Assembly (NCBI GenBank): GCA_014656495.1
Contig: BNCN01000001.1
Span: 372,001 to 436,000 of the forward strand
Source: Comamonas sp. KCTC 72670
Lineage (GTDB): Bacteria; Myxococcota; Myxococcia; Myxococcales; Myxococcaceae
DNA length: 64,000 nt
Reading direction: 5' to 3'
The position numbers and the translations under genes are program-made. The stretch's first letter is position 1; each line of letters starts with the position of its first letter. The notes below the pieces were generated by a model, which saw nothing but the letters and a program-made list of their open reading frames with translations, had not been told where the DNA came from and did not search any database. Below, in pieces: positions 42,617 through 51,061 of this stretch.

Positions 42617-44689
42617 TCAGCGCCCCACCGCCACCGGCGACAGCCTCCCCATGGGGCGAATCTGCAGCGCCCCATCCAGTTCGCCGTAGGTGAGCACCGC
42701 GACGTCCGGGAACGCGCCCTCGCACAACCTGCGCAGCGGCCTCCGGACGTCCGGCGCCGTCAGCAGCACCGCCCGGCCGTCTGGGGCCACCTGCCGCACG
42801 CCCTCGAGGATTTCCGCCACCCGCTCCGGGTCGGGCGCCAGTCCGCGCGGCCCCATGCCTCGCAGAACCTCCTCCACCTCCGGGTCCACCAGGTACGCGT
42901 ACAACGGTCCGGTGGGCGCGAACTTGTGGCTGAGATACCGGCGAAGCGCCTGCCGGCAACGCTCCGCGAGCGCGACCGCGTCGCCCTCCGTCGTGGGCGA
43001 CACGAGCGCCTCCAGGATGGCGCGCAGGTCACGGATGCTGACGCCTTCCTGCAGCAGCTTCCGCAGCACGTCCGTCAGCAGCGGCAGCGGCACCTTCTGG
43101 AGCGCCTCCTTCACCAGCACGGGGGACTGGGCCTCCAAGCCTTCCAGCAGCCCTTGAACGTCCTGCAGCCCGAGCAGGTCCGCGGCGCGCAGGCGCAGCA
43201 CGGCGCGAACGTGGTCCGCGAGCAGCTCACCCGGGCGCATCACGGGCACCTGCGCCGCTTCCAACAAGGCCCGCCCCGACTCCGCGACGCGGCTGATGAC
43301 CTTCCCGCTCGCGGGCTCCTTCGCGGGCTCGGCCTGGACCTGGAGGAAGACGAGCTCCTCTGGCGGCACCAAGGCATAGAGCGCACCGGGGACGACCTGG
43401 CCCCCACCCGCGGGGACCTCATCCACCAGGAGGCGGTACTCCCCAGCAGAAAGGTACGCGGCATGGGTGCGAACCCGGATGCCGGGAACCCGGACCCCCA
43501 GCTCGAAGAACAGCTCGTCCCGCACGCCGTTCAACGTCTTGTGCACGAAGGCGGCGCCCTCCGACTCGGCCAGCACCGTCAGGTCCGGCGACAAATCCAG
43601 CGTCAGCGGTGAGACGCCCACCGGCGTCGCGGCGCTCTCCGGCGGAGCGCCCGCCTTCCCGGCTCCAGGGGCCGCGCCTTCCTCCGGAGCGCCCGCCTGC
43701 GCGTCCATCTGCGACACGCCCGGTCGGCTGAGGACGAACCCCAGGCCTCCCAGGCCCGCCGCCAGCAGCAGGAACGTCAGGTGGGGCATCCCTGGCATGA
43801 GCGCCAGCGCGACACACAGCCCGGACACCACCCAGAGCGTCCGCGCCTCACCGAAGAACTGGGCGCCAATCTCCGCGCCCAGCGTGTCGTCCTCCTTCTC
43901 CGAGGCGACCCGCGTGACGACGAGGCCCGCCGCCACCGCGATGCACAACGAGGGAACCTGGGACACCAGTCCGTCGCCAATCGCGATGAGGGCGAAGGTC
44001 GACGCGGCCTCGGACAGCGACATGCCGCCCTGCAACACGCCGATGACGGTGCCACCGAGCAGGTTGACCGCCACGATGACGAGCCCTGCAATCACGTCCC
44101 CCTTCACGAACTTCATCGCGCCGTCCATGGCGCCGAACATCTGAGACTCACGCTCCAGGTCGCGCCGTCTGCGGCGGGCCTGCGCCTGATCGATGGCGCC
44201 CGCGCGCAGGTCCGCGTCGATGGACATCTGCTTGCCCGGCATCGCGTCCAGCGTGAAGCGAGCGGAGACCTCCGCCACGCGCTCCGCCCCCTTGGTCACC
44301 ACCAGCAACTGCACCAGCGTCAGGATGGCGAACACCACCGCGCCGACCACGTAGTCGCCCCGGACGACGAACTCACCAAAGGCCTGGATGACCTCCCCCG
44401 CGTGTCCCTCGGCCAGCGCGAGCCGCGTGGACGACACGTTGAGCGACAGCCGGAACAGCGTGGTGAACAACAACAGCGTGGGAAACGACGTCACCTTCAG
44501 GGCGTCCTTGGCCCGGAGCGCCGCCACCAGCAAGGCCACCGCGGCGGCGAGGTTGATGGCGAGGCCCGCGTCCAGCAGCCACGCCGGTAGGGGAATGATG
44601 AGCGCCCCCAACACCGCGGCCATGGCCACCGCGAGCACCACGTCCGAGGACTTCCGCGCCTTCAACAACACCTTCACGAGGGGAATCAT
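42617..44689 (-). CDS. sctV: Type III export gate protein SctV (FlhA/YscV family)
   Basis: A 690-residue protein, full length for the family. The N-terminal half has about eight membrane helices, including FPTLLLFTTLFRLSLNVSSTRLAL and GDGLVSQVPSLCIAVAAGLVVTR; the FHIPEP-like linker MPGKQMSIDADLRAGAIDQAQARRRRRDLERES is conserved. The C-terminal cytoplasmic domain forms the nonameric ring that receives substrates. ATG 44689 overlaps the sctU stop (ATGA). It is the last gene of the cluster. The flagellar homologue FlhA is excluded by the neighbours and because gliding myxobacteria lack flagella. Confidence 0.95.
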   Translation of the reverse strand: MIPLVKVLLKARKSSDVVLAVAMAAVLGALIIPLPAWLLDAGLAINLAAAVALLVAALRAKDALKVTSFPTLLLFTTLFRLSLNVSSTRLALAEGHAGEVIQAFGEFVVRGDYVVGAVVFAILTLVQLLVVTKGAERVAEVSARFTLDAMPGKQMSIDADLRAGAIDQAQARRRRRDLERESQMFGAMDGAMKFVKGDVIAGLVIVAVNLLGGTVIGVLQGGMSLSEAASTFALIAIGDGLVSQVPSLCIAVAAGLVVTRVASEKEDDTLGAEIGAQFFGEARTLWVVSGLCVALALMPGMPHLTFLLLAAGLGGLGFVLSRPGVSQMDAQAGAPEEGAAPGAGKAGAPPESAATPVGVSPLTLDLSPDLTVLAESEGAAFVHKTLNGVRDELFFELGVRVPGIRVRTHAAYLSAGEYRLLVDEVPAGGGQVVPGALYALVPPEELVFLQVQAEPAKEPASGKVISRVAESGRALLEAAQVPVMRPGELLADHVRAVLRLRAADLLGLQDVQGLLEGLEAQSPVLVKEALQKVPLPLLTDVLRKLLQEGVSIRDLRAILEALVSPTTEGDAVALAERCRQALRRYLSHKFAPTGPLYAYLVDPEVEEVLRGMGPRGLAPDPERVAEILEGVRQVAPDGRAVLLTAPDVRRPLRRLCEGAFPDVAVLTYGELDGALQIRPMGRLSPVAVGR

Positions 44690-45735
44690 GACGTCTGTCT
44701 CCGTGGATGGCCGTCCAACTCCCGCTCCTCCATCGCCGTTCGCAGGACGGCTGCCGCCGCCTGGTACAGCTCCTCCGGAATGGGCTCGCCCACGTCGTAG
44801 TGAATGAGGCTGCGCGCCAACGGGATGTCACGCACCACCGGAATCCCGAGCCGGCGTGCCTGCTCCCTCAAGGCGAGCGCATCCCCCTCCTGGGCCTTCG
44901 CGACCAGGTAGGGGGCCTCACATTCCTCGGCGTCGTAACGAAGCGCGACCGCGATGTGCGTGGGGTTGACGACCACGGCCGTGGCTTTCTGCACCCCTCG
45001 TGCCGAGCCCCCCTGAGCCAACTGACGGTGCAGGGCCTTCCGCTGCCCCTTGTGCCGAGGGTCCCCTTCGCTCTCCTTGTACTCGCGCTTCAACTCCTCG
45101 CGGCTCATCATCAAGTCCTTCAGGTGCCGCCGCCGGGCCAGCATGTAGTCGCCGATGCCCAGCACGACCATCAGCCACGTCAACCGGCTCAGGAGCCCCG
45201 CGAGGTGCGTGAGAATTCCGCTCAGGCTCTGAGCCCCGCCATGCCACGCGGCTTCCATCGCGTCCGGGCCGGACTCCTCCACCTCACTCCAGACGAACAG
45301 GCCCACCAGGACGAGCACGAGCAGCGCCTTGCCCATGTCCAACCAGGGCCGCCAGCTGAACAGCCGCGTCGCCCCTGCGGCGATGCTGATGCGCTCCAGC
45401 TTGGGTTTGACATGCTCGAGGTTGGCGTCGAACCCCACCGTGGCGACCGACACCATCAGCGCCGCGATGAGCGCGCACCCCAACACCGGAACACACAGGT
45501 ACGCGCCCACCCAGAGGCCCTCGTGCCAGGTGCTCATGTCCTGCGGGTGCAGGAACAGACGCTCCGTCCAGGACTTGAGCTGCTCGAATCCCTCGGGCGC
45601 CGTCATCGAGAGGCCCAACAGCCCTCCCGCCGTCACCGCGCTGGACGTCAGCATGCGGCTGCGGGGAATCTGCCCCTTCCGCCTCGCCTCACGCAGGCGC
45701 TTCGCGCTGGGCTTCTCCGTCTTCTCCCCGCTCAT
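44686..45735 (-). CDS. sctU: Type III export switch protein SctU
   Basis: A 349-residue protein starting at ATG 45735 (overlapping the sctT stop). EKTEKPSAKRLREARRKGQIPRS is the classic N-terminus; four membrane helices follow; the cytoplasmic domain contains the NPTH self-cleavage site (VVVNPTHIAVALRYD), which sets substrate order by autoproteolysis. The remainder (APYLVAKAQEGDALALREQARRLGIPVVRDIPLARSL) is conserved. Everything needed for switching is present, which is of note in an apparently incomplete system. Confidence 0.95.
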   Translation of the reverse strand: MSGEKTEKPSAKRLREARRKGQIPRSRMLTSSAVTAGGLLGLSMTAPEGFEQLKSWTERLFLHPQDMSTWHEGLWVGAYLCVPVLGCALIAALMVSVATVGFDANLEHVKPKLERISIAAGATRLFSWRPWLDMGKALLVLVLVGLFVWSEVEESGPDAMEAAWHGGAQSLSGILTHLAGLLSRLTWLMVVLGIGDYMLARRRHLKDLMMSREELKREYKESEGDPRHKGQRKALHRQLAQGGSARGVQKATAVVVNPTHIAVALRYDAEECEAPYLVAKAQEGDALALREQARRLGIPVVRDIPLARSLIHYDVGEPIPEELYQAAAAVLRTAMEERELDGHPRRQTS

Positions 45736-46526
45736 CGCGCCACCTCCCCCAGCACCGACAGCGCGCCGTCCACGGACATCACCCCCGCCAGCAGCCGCTC
45801 GCAGAGCACCCCGGTCCCCAGCCACAACACGGCCCCACCGCCCAGAATCTTCAGGGGCGCGCCCACCTCCTGGAGGTTCACCTGTGGCGCCGCGCGTGAG
45901 GCCACCCCCAGGAAGCAGTCCACGGTGAGCACGGCCGCCGCGATGGGCGCGCCGACCGCCAGTCCCGTGGCCATGGCCGCGCCCACCAGCACCGCGACAT
46001 GCAGTGCGGCGGCCTCGGTCGGGACGAAGGCCCCGAGCCTCACCACGCCGAAGCCTCGCACCACGGCGCCGATGACCCACGGAAACAGGCTCCCCGACAC
46101 CACCAACGCCACCACCAGGTGATAGAGCCCCTCCCCCGCCGCGGACTCCCGGCTCCCCGCCACCGGCAGGCTCGCCTCCGCGGACGTGCCTCGAAGCAGG
46201 TCGATGAACCGCCCACCCATGCGCGCGGCATCGAAGGGCAGCGCCGAGACCAGCCCCACCGACGTGCCGTAGACCAGCTCGCGGAGGACCAGCCCCACCA
46301 GGGCCAGCGTCGACTCGACGGGCGCATCCAGCGCGATGCCCGCCTCCACGCGAAGAAAGAGCGACAGCGCGAGCACCAGCGCCAGGCGCACCGTCGTCGG
46401 CGTGGCCTGACCGCCTAAAAGCGGGCACAGGAAGGCGATGGGCAGCAGTCGCGCGGAACACAACGCCACCACGACGACGTCGGGGCCCAAGGACTCGAGC
46501 CACGCGCGAATCGACGCCAGGTTCAT
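45732..46526 (-). CDS. sctT: Type III export apparatus protein SctT
   Basis: A 264-residue, highly hydrophobic FliR/YscT-family protein with about six to eight membrane segments. Diagnostic blocks are ARLLPIAFLCPLLGGQATPTTVRLALVLALSLFL and VLRELVYGTSVGLVSALPFDAARMGGRFIDLLRG. Together with SctR and SctS it forms the helical export gate. ATG 46526 overlaps the sctS stop. The frame upstream of it is antisense noise. Confidence 0.93.
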   Translation of the reverse strand: MNLASIRAWLESLGPDVVVVALCSARLLPIAFLCPLLGGQATPTTVRLALVLALSLFLRVEAGIALDAPVESTLALVGLVLRELVYGTSVGLVSALPFDAARMGGRFIDLLRGTSAEASLPVAGSRESAAGEGLYHLVVALVVSGSLFPWVIGAVVRGFGVVRLGAFVPTEAAALHVAVLVGAAMATGLAVGAPIAAAVLTVDCFLGVASRAAPQVNLQEVGAPLKILGGGAVLWLGTGVLCERLLAGVMSVDGALSVLGEVAR

Positions 46527-46792
46527 GCCGCGACCTCGGCGATGAGCAGCAGGAGCTGGTGGGTGAAGCGCGTGAGCTGCGCGGCAATCCAGGGGCCGGC
46601 AATCACCAGCGACAACACCGCGGCGCAGAGCTTGGGAACCACCGACAGCGTGGACTCCTGAAGCTGCGTGGTCGCCTGGAACAGGCTCGACAGGAAGCCC
46701 ACCACGAGGCTCGCGCCAATGGGCGGCAGCGAGGCCAGGACCATCAACAGCAGGGCCTCTCGCCCCAGGGTGAGCAGGACATCCTGGGTCAT
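46523..46792 (-). CDS. sctS: Type III export apparatus protein SctS
   Basis: An 89-residue FliQ/YscS-family protein with two membrane hairpins: LGREALLLMVLASLPPIGASLVVGFLSSLFQATTQLQESTLSVVPKLCAAVL is the family core. ATG 46792 lies 4 bp after the sctR stop; the in-frame ATG 63 bp upstream (46855) would overlap sctR and is rejected. The length is exactly that expected. Confidence 0.94.
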   Translation of the reverse strand: MTQDVLLTLGREALLLMVLASLPPIGASLVVGFLSSLFQATTQLQESTLSVVPKLCAAVLSLVIAGPWIAAQLTRFTHQLLLLIAEVAA

Positions 46793-46796
46793 CGAA

Positions 46797-47528
46797 TCAC
46801 CGGTAGCCCAGGATGAGGCCGCGCGCGAGCAGCGACCAGCCATCCACGGCGACAAAGAGGAGAATCTTGAAGGGCAGGCTCACCTGGCTCGGTGACAGCG
46901 TCTGCATCCCCAACGCGAGCAGCACGTTGGCAATCACCATGTCCAGCACCAGGAACGGGAGGAAGACGAGGAAGCCAATCTGGAAGGCCTCCTTCAGCTC
47001 GGTGATGACGAACGCCGGGATGACGACGAAGAGGTCCGTCTCCTGCACCAGCGCCATCTCCTCCACGGGCCGCAGCTCTCGCGCCAGGTCCACGAAGCGC
47101 GCGCGCTCCTCCGGGCTCCCGTGCTTGACCAGGAAGGCCCGCAGCGGCTCCGACACGCGGGACGCGGCGGCGAGCATCTCCGCGCCAGAGCCCGAGGCCA
47201 CCTGCGCATAGGCCACCTGCCCCGCGTCGTACATACGCTCCATCACCGGCGCCATGATGTGCCCTGTGAGCACCGCCGCCAGTCCCGTCAACACCACCGT
47301 GGGCGGCGCCTGCTGCGTCCCCATGGCCGAGCGCGCCAGCGACAGCACGACGGCGATCTTGGAGAAGCTCGTCAGCATCAACACCGCGAAGGGCAGCAGC
47401 GACATCACCGCGAGCATGCCCATCATCGACAGGGGGCTGCCCGCGTAGGACATCTTCGCCAGCGAGGCCTCCGCCGCGGAGGCCACCGCCGGCAGCAGCA
47501 GGCTCGCGCCCAGCAGTCCGCGCGTCAT
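46797..47528 (-). CDS. sctR: Type III export apparatus protein SctR
   Basis: A 243-residue FliP/YscR-family protein. An N-terminal signal-like helix precedes MLAVMSLLPFAVLMLTSFSKIAVVLSLARSAMGTQQAPP, then the soluble domain and the ITELKEAFQIGFLVFLPFLVLDMVIANVLLALGM block, all diagnostic. Five SctR subunits form the entry of the export channel. ATG 47528 overlaps the stop of the FliO-like gene. Confidence 0.95.
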   Translation of the reverse strand: MTRGLLGASLLLPAVASAAEASLAKMSYAGSPLSMMGMLAVMSLLPFAVLMLTSFSKIAVVLSLARSAMGTQQAPPTVVLTGLAAVLTGHIMAPVMERMYDAGQVAYAQVASGSGAEMLAAASRVSEPLRAFLVKHGSPEERARFVDLARELRPVEEMALVQETDLFVVIPAFVITELKEAFQIGFLVFLPFLVLDMVIANVLLALGMQTLSPSQVSLPFKILLFVAVDGWSLLARGLILGYR

Positions 47529-47947
47529 GGCGTCACCCTCCGCCCACGCACCTTGCGCGGCTTCGGCATGGGGCGCCGGGCCTGAGCGAGCACCTGACCA
47601 AACTCGGGCCCGCGCGAAGGCGTCTCTCGAATCTCCGCGAACGCATCACCAAAGGCCACCAGGTAGCTCCGCCCGTCCACCTCGACGAGCGCGAGGCCAC
47701 ACCGCTGGGACAACCCCGCCCGCGACACGACGTTCAGCCTGGGCTCCACGACGGTGCCAGGGACAACGGAGCCACGCCGGTGAAGCCACCACCCCAGCGC
47801 CGCCAGTGCCGCTGCGCCGAGCACCCACCGCGCGGCCGACACGGACGACATGCCCGTGACGGGCCCCATGATGGCCAACCCGAGGAGCAGTGCGCCCGCG
47901 ACCATCAGCCGCGAGCGTGGCGTCACCCTCCAGCGCCGTGCGTTCAT
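47525..47947 (-). CDS. Small membrane protein, FliO-like
   Basis: A 140-residue protein from ATG 47947. Two hydrophobic segments in the first 60 residues are followed by a basic small domain: EPRLNVVSRAGLSQRCGLALVEVDGRSYLVAFGDAFAEI has the layout of FliO cytoplasmic domains (LxVVxRxxLxxxxxLxLVxVxGRxYLV). FliO is a flagellar chaperone for FliP assembly and is normally missing from virulence-type injectisomes, so its presence directly before sctR is notable. The C-terminus is Arg/Lys/Pro-rich. The assignment rests on pattern and position. Confidence 0.65.
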   Translation of the reverse strand: MNARRWRVTPRSRLMVAGALLLGLAIMGPVTGMSSVSAARWVLGAAALAALGWWLHRRGSVVPGTVVEPRLNVVSRAGLSQRCGLALVEVDGRSYLVAFGDAFAEIRETPSRGPEFGQVLAQARRPMPKPRKVRGRRVTP

Positions 47948-47955
47948 GAGCGGCC

Positions 47956-49101
47956 TCACGGCAGCAGCGCCAGGACACGGGCACCGACCTCGCCCTCGAT
48001 TTCCACCAACTCGGCGCGGGCCACGGCGCGGTCCCCCACGCGCAGCAGCACCGGCTCGCTGGCGTTGATGTGCAGGGGGAGCAGCGCGCCCGGCCTGAGC
48101 GCCGCGAGCTCCGACAACGGAATCATCACCCGCGTCAGCTCGATTTCCACGTCCACGGGGAGCGGAGGCATCCCGTCCTCCGGCTTGTTCACGGCAGCCA
48201 TGTCCAACTCCTGGGGAATCGCGCGCCCCTGCGCGCGGGTCAGCGAAAAGCCCTCGGCGGCGAACACGCCCGCGAGGGCGAAGCCACGCGTCACCAGGCG
48301 CCCGGGCCCCAAGAGCCGATCCGCCTGCTTCCGCACGCCTTCGAAAACGACGACGTCCCCCTCCACGAGCGCGTCCAGCGCGGTCGCGGCCAGCGGCGTC
48401 TGGCCCACCAGGCACCGGGCCTCCAACGCGGAGGCCAGCACCTCCGGCGCGATGTCCGAAGCCCGCTCCACCGGCAGCGCCTGGAACACCGTTTGGACCA
48501 CCTGCGCCGGCAACAGCAGCCGCGCCCCCGCGCGCGCATCCCCCACGGACATCGACACCTCGATGCCCACCAGGGACTGCCGCGGCTCCAACCGGGCCAG
48601 CACGTCCGCCCTGCGCATCGTCACGCCCGCCAGGCGGGGACCGAGCCGCGCATGGGCCTCTCCCGAGGCCCGCACCGCGGAGAGCGCCACCAACAGGAGA
48701 TACGCCAGCGTCGCCTCCTCCAACCGGGCCAACTCCGTGACGACGCCAGGACGCTGTCCCGCCCCGGCGATGCGCTCCAGCCCCGCGAAGGCGAGCGCGG
48801 GTTCCAGCTCCAGCACGGCGGTTCCGCCCACCGCCGACAACTCCAGCATCGCGAAGATCGCCGGCTCGGCGAGGCCCTCCAGGGGAGCAATCACCGTCTC
48901 CAGCAGACGGGCCTCCGCATGCACCGGGCACTGCAGCTCGCGGGTCAGCGCTTCCGCCACCGCGACAAGGGCCTGCTGTCCCAGGTCCGCGGCCTGTGGG
49001 CGCTCGGCGAGCACGAGGTGCGCTCGCGTCAGCCGCCGCGAGCCCAGCCTGCGCAAGGGGCGCGCCTTTCGAGACGCGGGCTTTTCGATACGGGTGTTCA
49101 T
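47956..49101 (-). CDS. sctQ: Type III sorting-platform protein SctQ (SpoA domain)
   Basis: A 381-residue protein. The C-terminal ~75 residues (PLPVDVEIELTRVMIPLSELAALRPGALLPLHINASEPVLLRVGDRAVARAELVEIEGEVGARV) are a clear SpoA/FliN domain; the middle part follows the FliM/SctQ fold more loosely. In complete systems SctQ forms cytoplasmic pods with SctK, SctL and the ATPase SctN. Those partners are not seen in this window. It ends 8 bp before the FliO-like gene. Confidence 0.9.
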   Translation of the reverse strand: MNTRIEKPASRKARPLRRLGSRRLTRAHLVLAERPQAADLGQQALVAVAEALTRELQCPVHAEARLLETVIAPLEGLAEPAIFAMLELSAVGGTAVLELEPALAFAGLERIAGAGQRPGVVTELARLEEATLAYLLLVALSAVRASGEAHARLGPRLAGVTMRRADVLARLEPRQSLVGIEVSMSVGDARAGARLLLPAQVVQTVFQALPVERASDIAPEVLASALEARCLVGQTPLAATALDALVEGDVVVFEGVRKQADRLLGPGRLVTRGFALAGVFAAEGFSLTRAQGRAIPQELDMAAVNKPEDGMPPLPVDVEIELTRVMIPLSELAALRPGALLPLHINASEPVLLRVGDRAVARAELVEIEGEVGARVLALLP

Positions 49102-49143
49102 CCATCACTCCGGGGCAGCAGCGAGACGCACCCCACCTGTGCA

Positions 49144-49162
49144 GGGCCCCCGCCAGGGGCCC
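49144..49162 (-). other. Hairpin inside the type III cluster
   Basis: GGGCCCC (49144-49150) pairs perfectly with GGGGCCC (49156-49162) around a 5-nt loop, in the 146-bp gap between the 49248-49748 gene and sctQ. This is the only sizeable gap in the cluster. It may be a terminator or processing site separating the first four genes from the sctQ-V block. Confidence 0.45.
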
Positions 49163-49247
49163 GCCTCGTGGAGTCGCGGGTTTGGGAGCGCCAGGCATCC
49201 CCGGACGGGACGCCAGGTGCGGAGGCCGGGACGGCCCCCACGTCGAA

Positions 49248-49748
49248 TCAGCGGGTCGCCTCGCGAATGAGGCGTTCCGCCAGCAGGCTCAAGGCGTGAG
49301 GCACGTCCTGCCGGGGAGCGCCTCGCGGCTCGGAGGGAAACAGCGTCCGGTGATACGGAGGAAGACGCCGGAGGAGCTCCCCGCGCAGCAGGGGTGAGGC
49401 CTCGCCCATCAACTGCCGCAGCCTCGCTGCGGCGTCAGGGCGCTCACCAAACTCGACGGAGACCTTCGCCTGGCGCTGCGCGGAGGGCAGCGAGGCCAGC
49501 CGCCGGAGATGCTCCGAGGCCGACGCGGCGGCCCCCGCCTCCAATCCAAACAGCAGCTCCTCCGCTCGCTCCCGTCCCAGCACCCAGGCCACCAACGCGA
49601 GCCGCTCCAGGGGCATGGGCAAAGGCGGCACCGGGCCCGCCAGGAGAGGCACTTCCTCCGTCGGGGCTTCGGCCCTGGCCAAAGCGGGGCTCCTGTCCGG
49701 ACGAGGCTTGCGCCCCACGCGTGTCGCATCCATCCGTTCACTCTCCAC
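49248..49748 (-). CDS. Unknown protein at the SctK/SctL position of the type III cluster
   Basis: Not recognised. A 166-residue soluble, helical, Arg/Leu/Ala-rich protein (LPMPLERLALVAWVLGRERAEELLFGLEAG; ELLRRLPPYHRTLFPSEPRG). In other clusters the slot between sctJ and sctQ holds sctK, sctL, sctN, sctO and sctP. Its size and helical character would allow SctK or SctL, but I see no family motif for either. It starts 7 bp after sctJ and codon bias is normal. Confidence 0.65.
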   Translation of the reverse strand: MESERMDATRVGRKPRPDRSPALARAEAPTEEVPLLAGPVPPLPMPLERLALVAWVLGRERAEELLFGLEAGAAASASEHLRRLASLPSAQRQAKVSVEFGERPDAAARLRQLMGEASPLLRGELLRRLPPYHRTLFPSEPRGAPRQDVPHALSLLAERLIREATR

Positions 49749-49755
49749 GGGAGCC

Positions 49756-50550
49756 TCACGCCACCTTGCGCGCCGGCCCCGGCGACAACACCGGGCGCGC
49801 TGGCGCCGCGGGAGCCGCGGCCCTGTCGCGGTAGTGGCGCATCCGCAGCGTCACCAGCACCAGCGCCACTGAAAGTCCCGTCACCATCACCCCCAACACC
49901 GCGAGGAGGACTCGAAGCCGCGTCAGGGGCGACACGCCTGTCCCCGGGGGAACCTCCACTCGCGTGGACACCTCGTCCACCAGCAGCGAGACGGAGTCAG
50001 GAGACAGCCCCTCCACGCCTCCCGCGAGCAGCACCTTCAACGTCTCGGAGGACTGGCGCACCCGGGAAGCACTGCCCGGAGCGACCCGAAGCATGGCGGA
50101 CGCCTTCGACGGCCCCGGCGCCTGCCCCACCCGGGGAGGCGGCGGCACCACCAGATGGACGCGCGCAAGCAGGACGCCTTCGACGGATTGCAGCGTCTTC
50201 TCCAGGCCGCGCTCCAGCACCCGCACCCGGCAGACGCTCTCCTCCACCGGCGTGCGCACCAGCCCGCCGCCCCCGAAGACGTCGCAGCCCACCTCGTCCT
50301 GGGGCCTCGGCAGCCCCAGCTCGGCCAGGATGCGCACCGCATCCGAGGCCTGCTCGTCAGCGACCTCGATGGACCAGGTGGGCTTCTTGCCCGCCTCCGG
50401 CACCTTGCGCGCATCGAGGCCTCGCTCGATGAGCACGGATTGAAGCGCGTTGGCCTGTCGCTCATCCAAGCCATGTTGGATGCGCTCCCGGCAGGCCGTG
50501 ACACTCAGGAGCAGGAGCAGCGGAAGACAGCGACGAAGAGACGGATGCAT
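49756..50550 (-). CDS. sctJ: Type III inner-membrane ring lipoprotein SctJ
   Basis: A 264-residue YscJ/PrgK/FliF-like lipoprotein. A signal with lipobox LSVTAC begins the protein; the first ring-building domain (RERIQHGLDERQANALQSVLIERGLDARKV, then SIEVADEQASDAVRILAELGLPR) and the second (CRVRVLERGLEKTLQSVEGVLLARVHLVVPPPP) are clear, and one membrane helix (LLAVLGVMVTGLSVALVLVTL) lies near the end. It normally pairs with SctD. ATG 50550 is 10 bp after the SctI-like gene. Confidence 0.94.
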   Translation of the reverse strand: MHPSLRRCLPLLLLLSVTACRERIQHGLDERQANALQSVLIERGLDARKVPEAGKKPTWSIEVADEQASDAVRILAELGLPRPQDEVGCDVFGGGGLVRTPVEESVCRVRVLERGLEKTLQSVEGVLLARVHLVVPPPPRVGQAPGPSKASAMLRVAPGSASRVRQSSETLKVLLAGGVEGLSPDSVSLLVDEVSTRVEVPPGTGVSPLTRLRVLLAVLGVMVTGLSVALVLVTLRMRHYRDRAAAPAAPARPVLSPGPARKVA

Positions 50551-50560
50551 CGGGTGCTCC

Positions 50561-51046
50561 TCAAACCTGGGTCTGGAGGACCTGCTTGACGCCGCCGGTC
50601 GCCTTCTCGACGACCTTGCCGGCGAGGTCGAGCTCCTGGCTCGCCCGGTAGACGTGGGCCTGCAGCGCCAGCAACTCCGCGGGCGAGAAACTGCGGCCGG
50701 ACTGCGCCAGCTGAAGAATGTGGTCCAGCCGCTTCTGCGCCTGCCCCACGCGGTCCAGCACCTGCGCGGCCTGCTGCTCGCGCGCCGCCTGCACCGAATC
50801 CACATGACCGCCGGGCTTCACCTCCGCGCAGCCCGGCGCCGCAGGTCCCACCCCGTCCGCCCGCGACACACCCCGCGGCGCGGACCCAGGCGCGGCCTTC
50901 GGCGCCCCCTCGGTCGACACCGGAATCCCGGCGCCCTTCGCCGGCCCCTGCACCTCGTCCAGCACCTTGCTGAACCGCTCCCGGTTCGGTTCCACGGCGG
51001 GCGACGCGCCCGCGCCACCCACCGGTCCCAACGTGTCCATGGCCAT
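50561..51046 (-). CDS. SctI-like inner-rod protein (YscI/PrgJ family)
   Basis: A 161-residue protein whose last ~45 residues (FSPAELLALQAHVYRASQELDLAGKVVEKATGGVKQVLQTQV) match the inner-rod signature: ELL.LQ..VY..SQ.LEL..KVV.KAT..VK..L..QV. The first ~110 residues are Gly/Pro/Ala-rich and unordered, as in many inner-rod proteins. SctI subunits link the export gate to the needle. Position directly before sctJ is the canonical order. That this gene is kept argues that an extracellular or periplasmic conduit of some kind exists. Confidence 0.8.
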   Translation of the reverse strand: MAMDTLGPVGGAGASPAVEPNRERFSKVLDEVQGPAKGAGIPVSTEGAPKAAPGSAPRGVSRADGVGPAAPGCAEVKPGGHVDSVQAAREQQAAQVLDRVGQAQKRLDHILQLAQSGRSFSPAELLALQAHVYRASQELDLAGKVVEKATGGVKQVLQTQV

Positions 51047-51061
51047 GGCTCGCGTCGCTCC

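Noticed and set aside
47525..49198. 557-codon minus-strand frame covering the FliO-like gene and antiphase sctQ
   Set aside because: Only the last 140 codons, after ATG 47947, have protein character; the rest is out of frame with sctQ, which is well supported.
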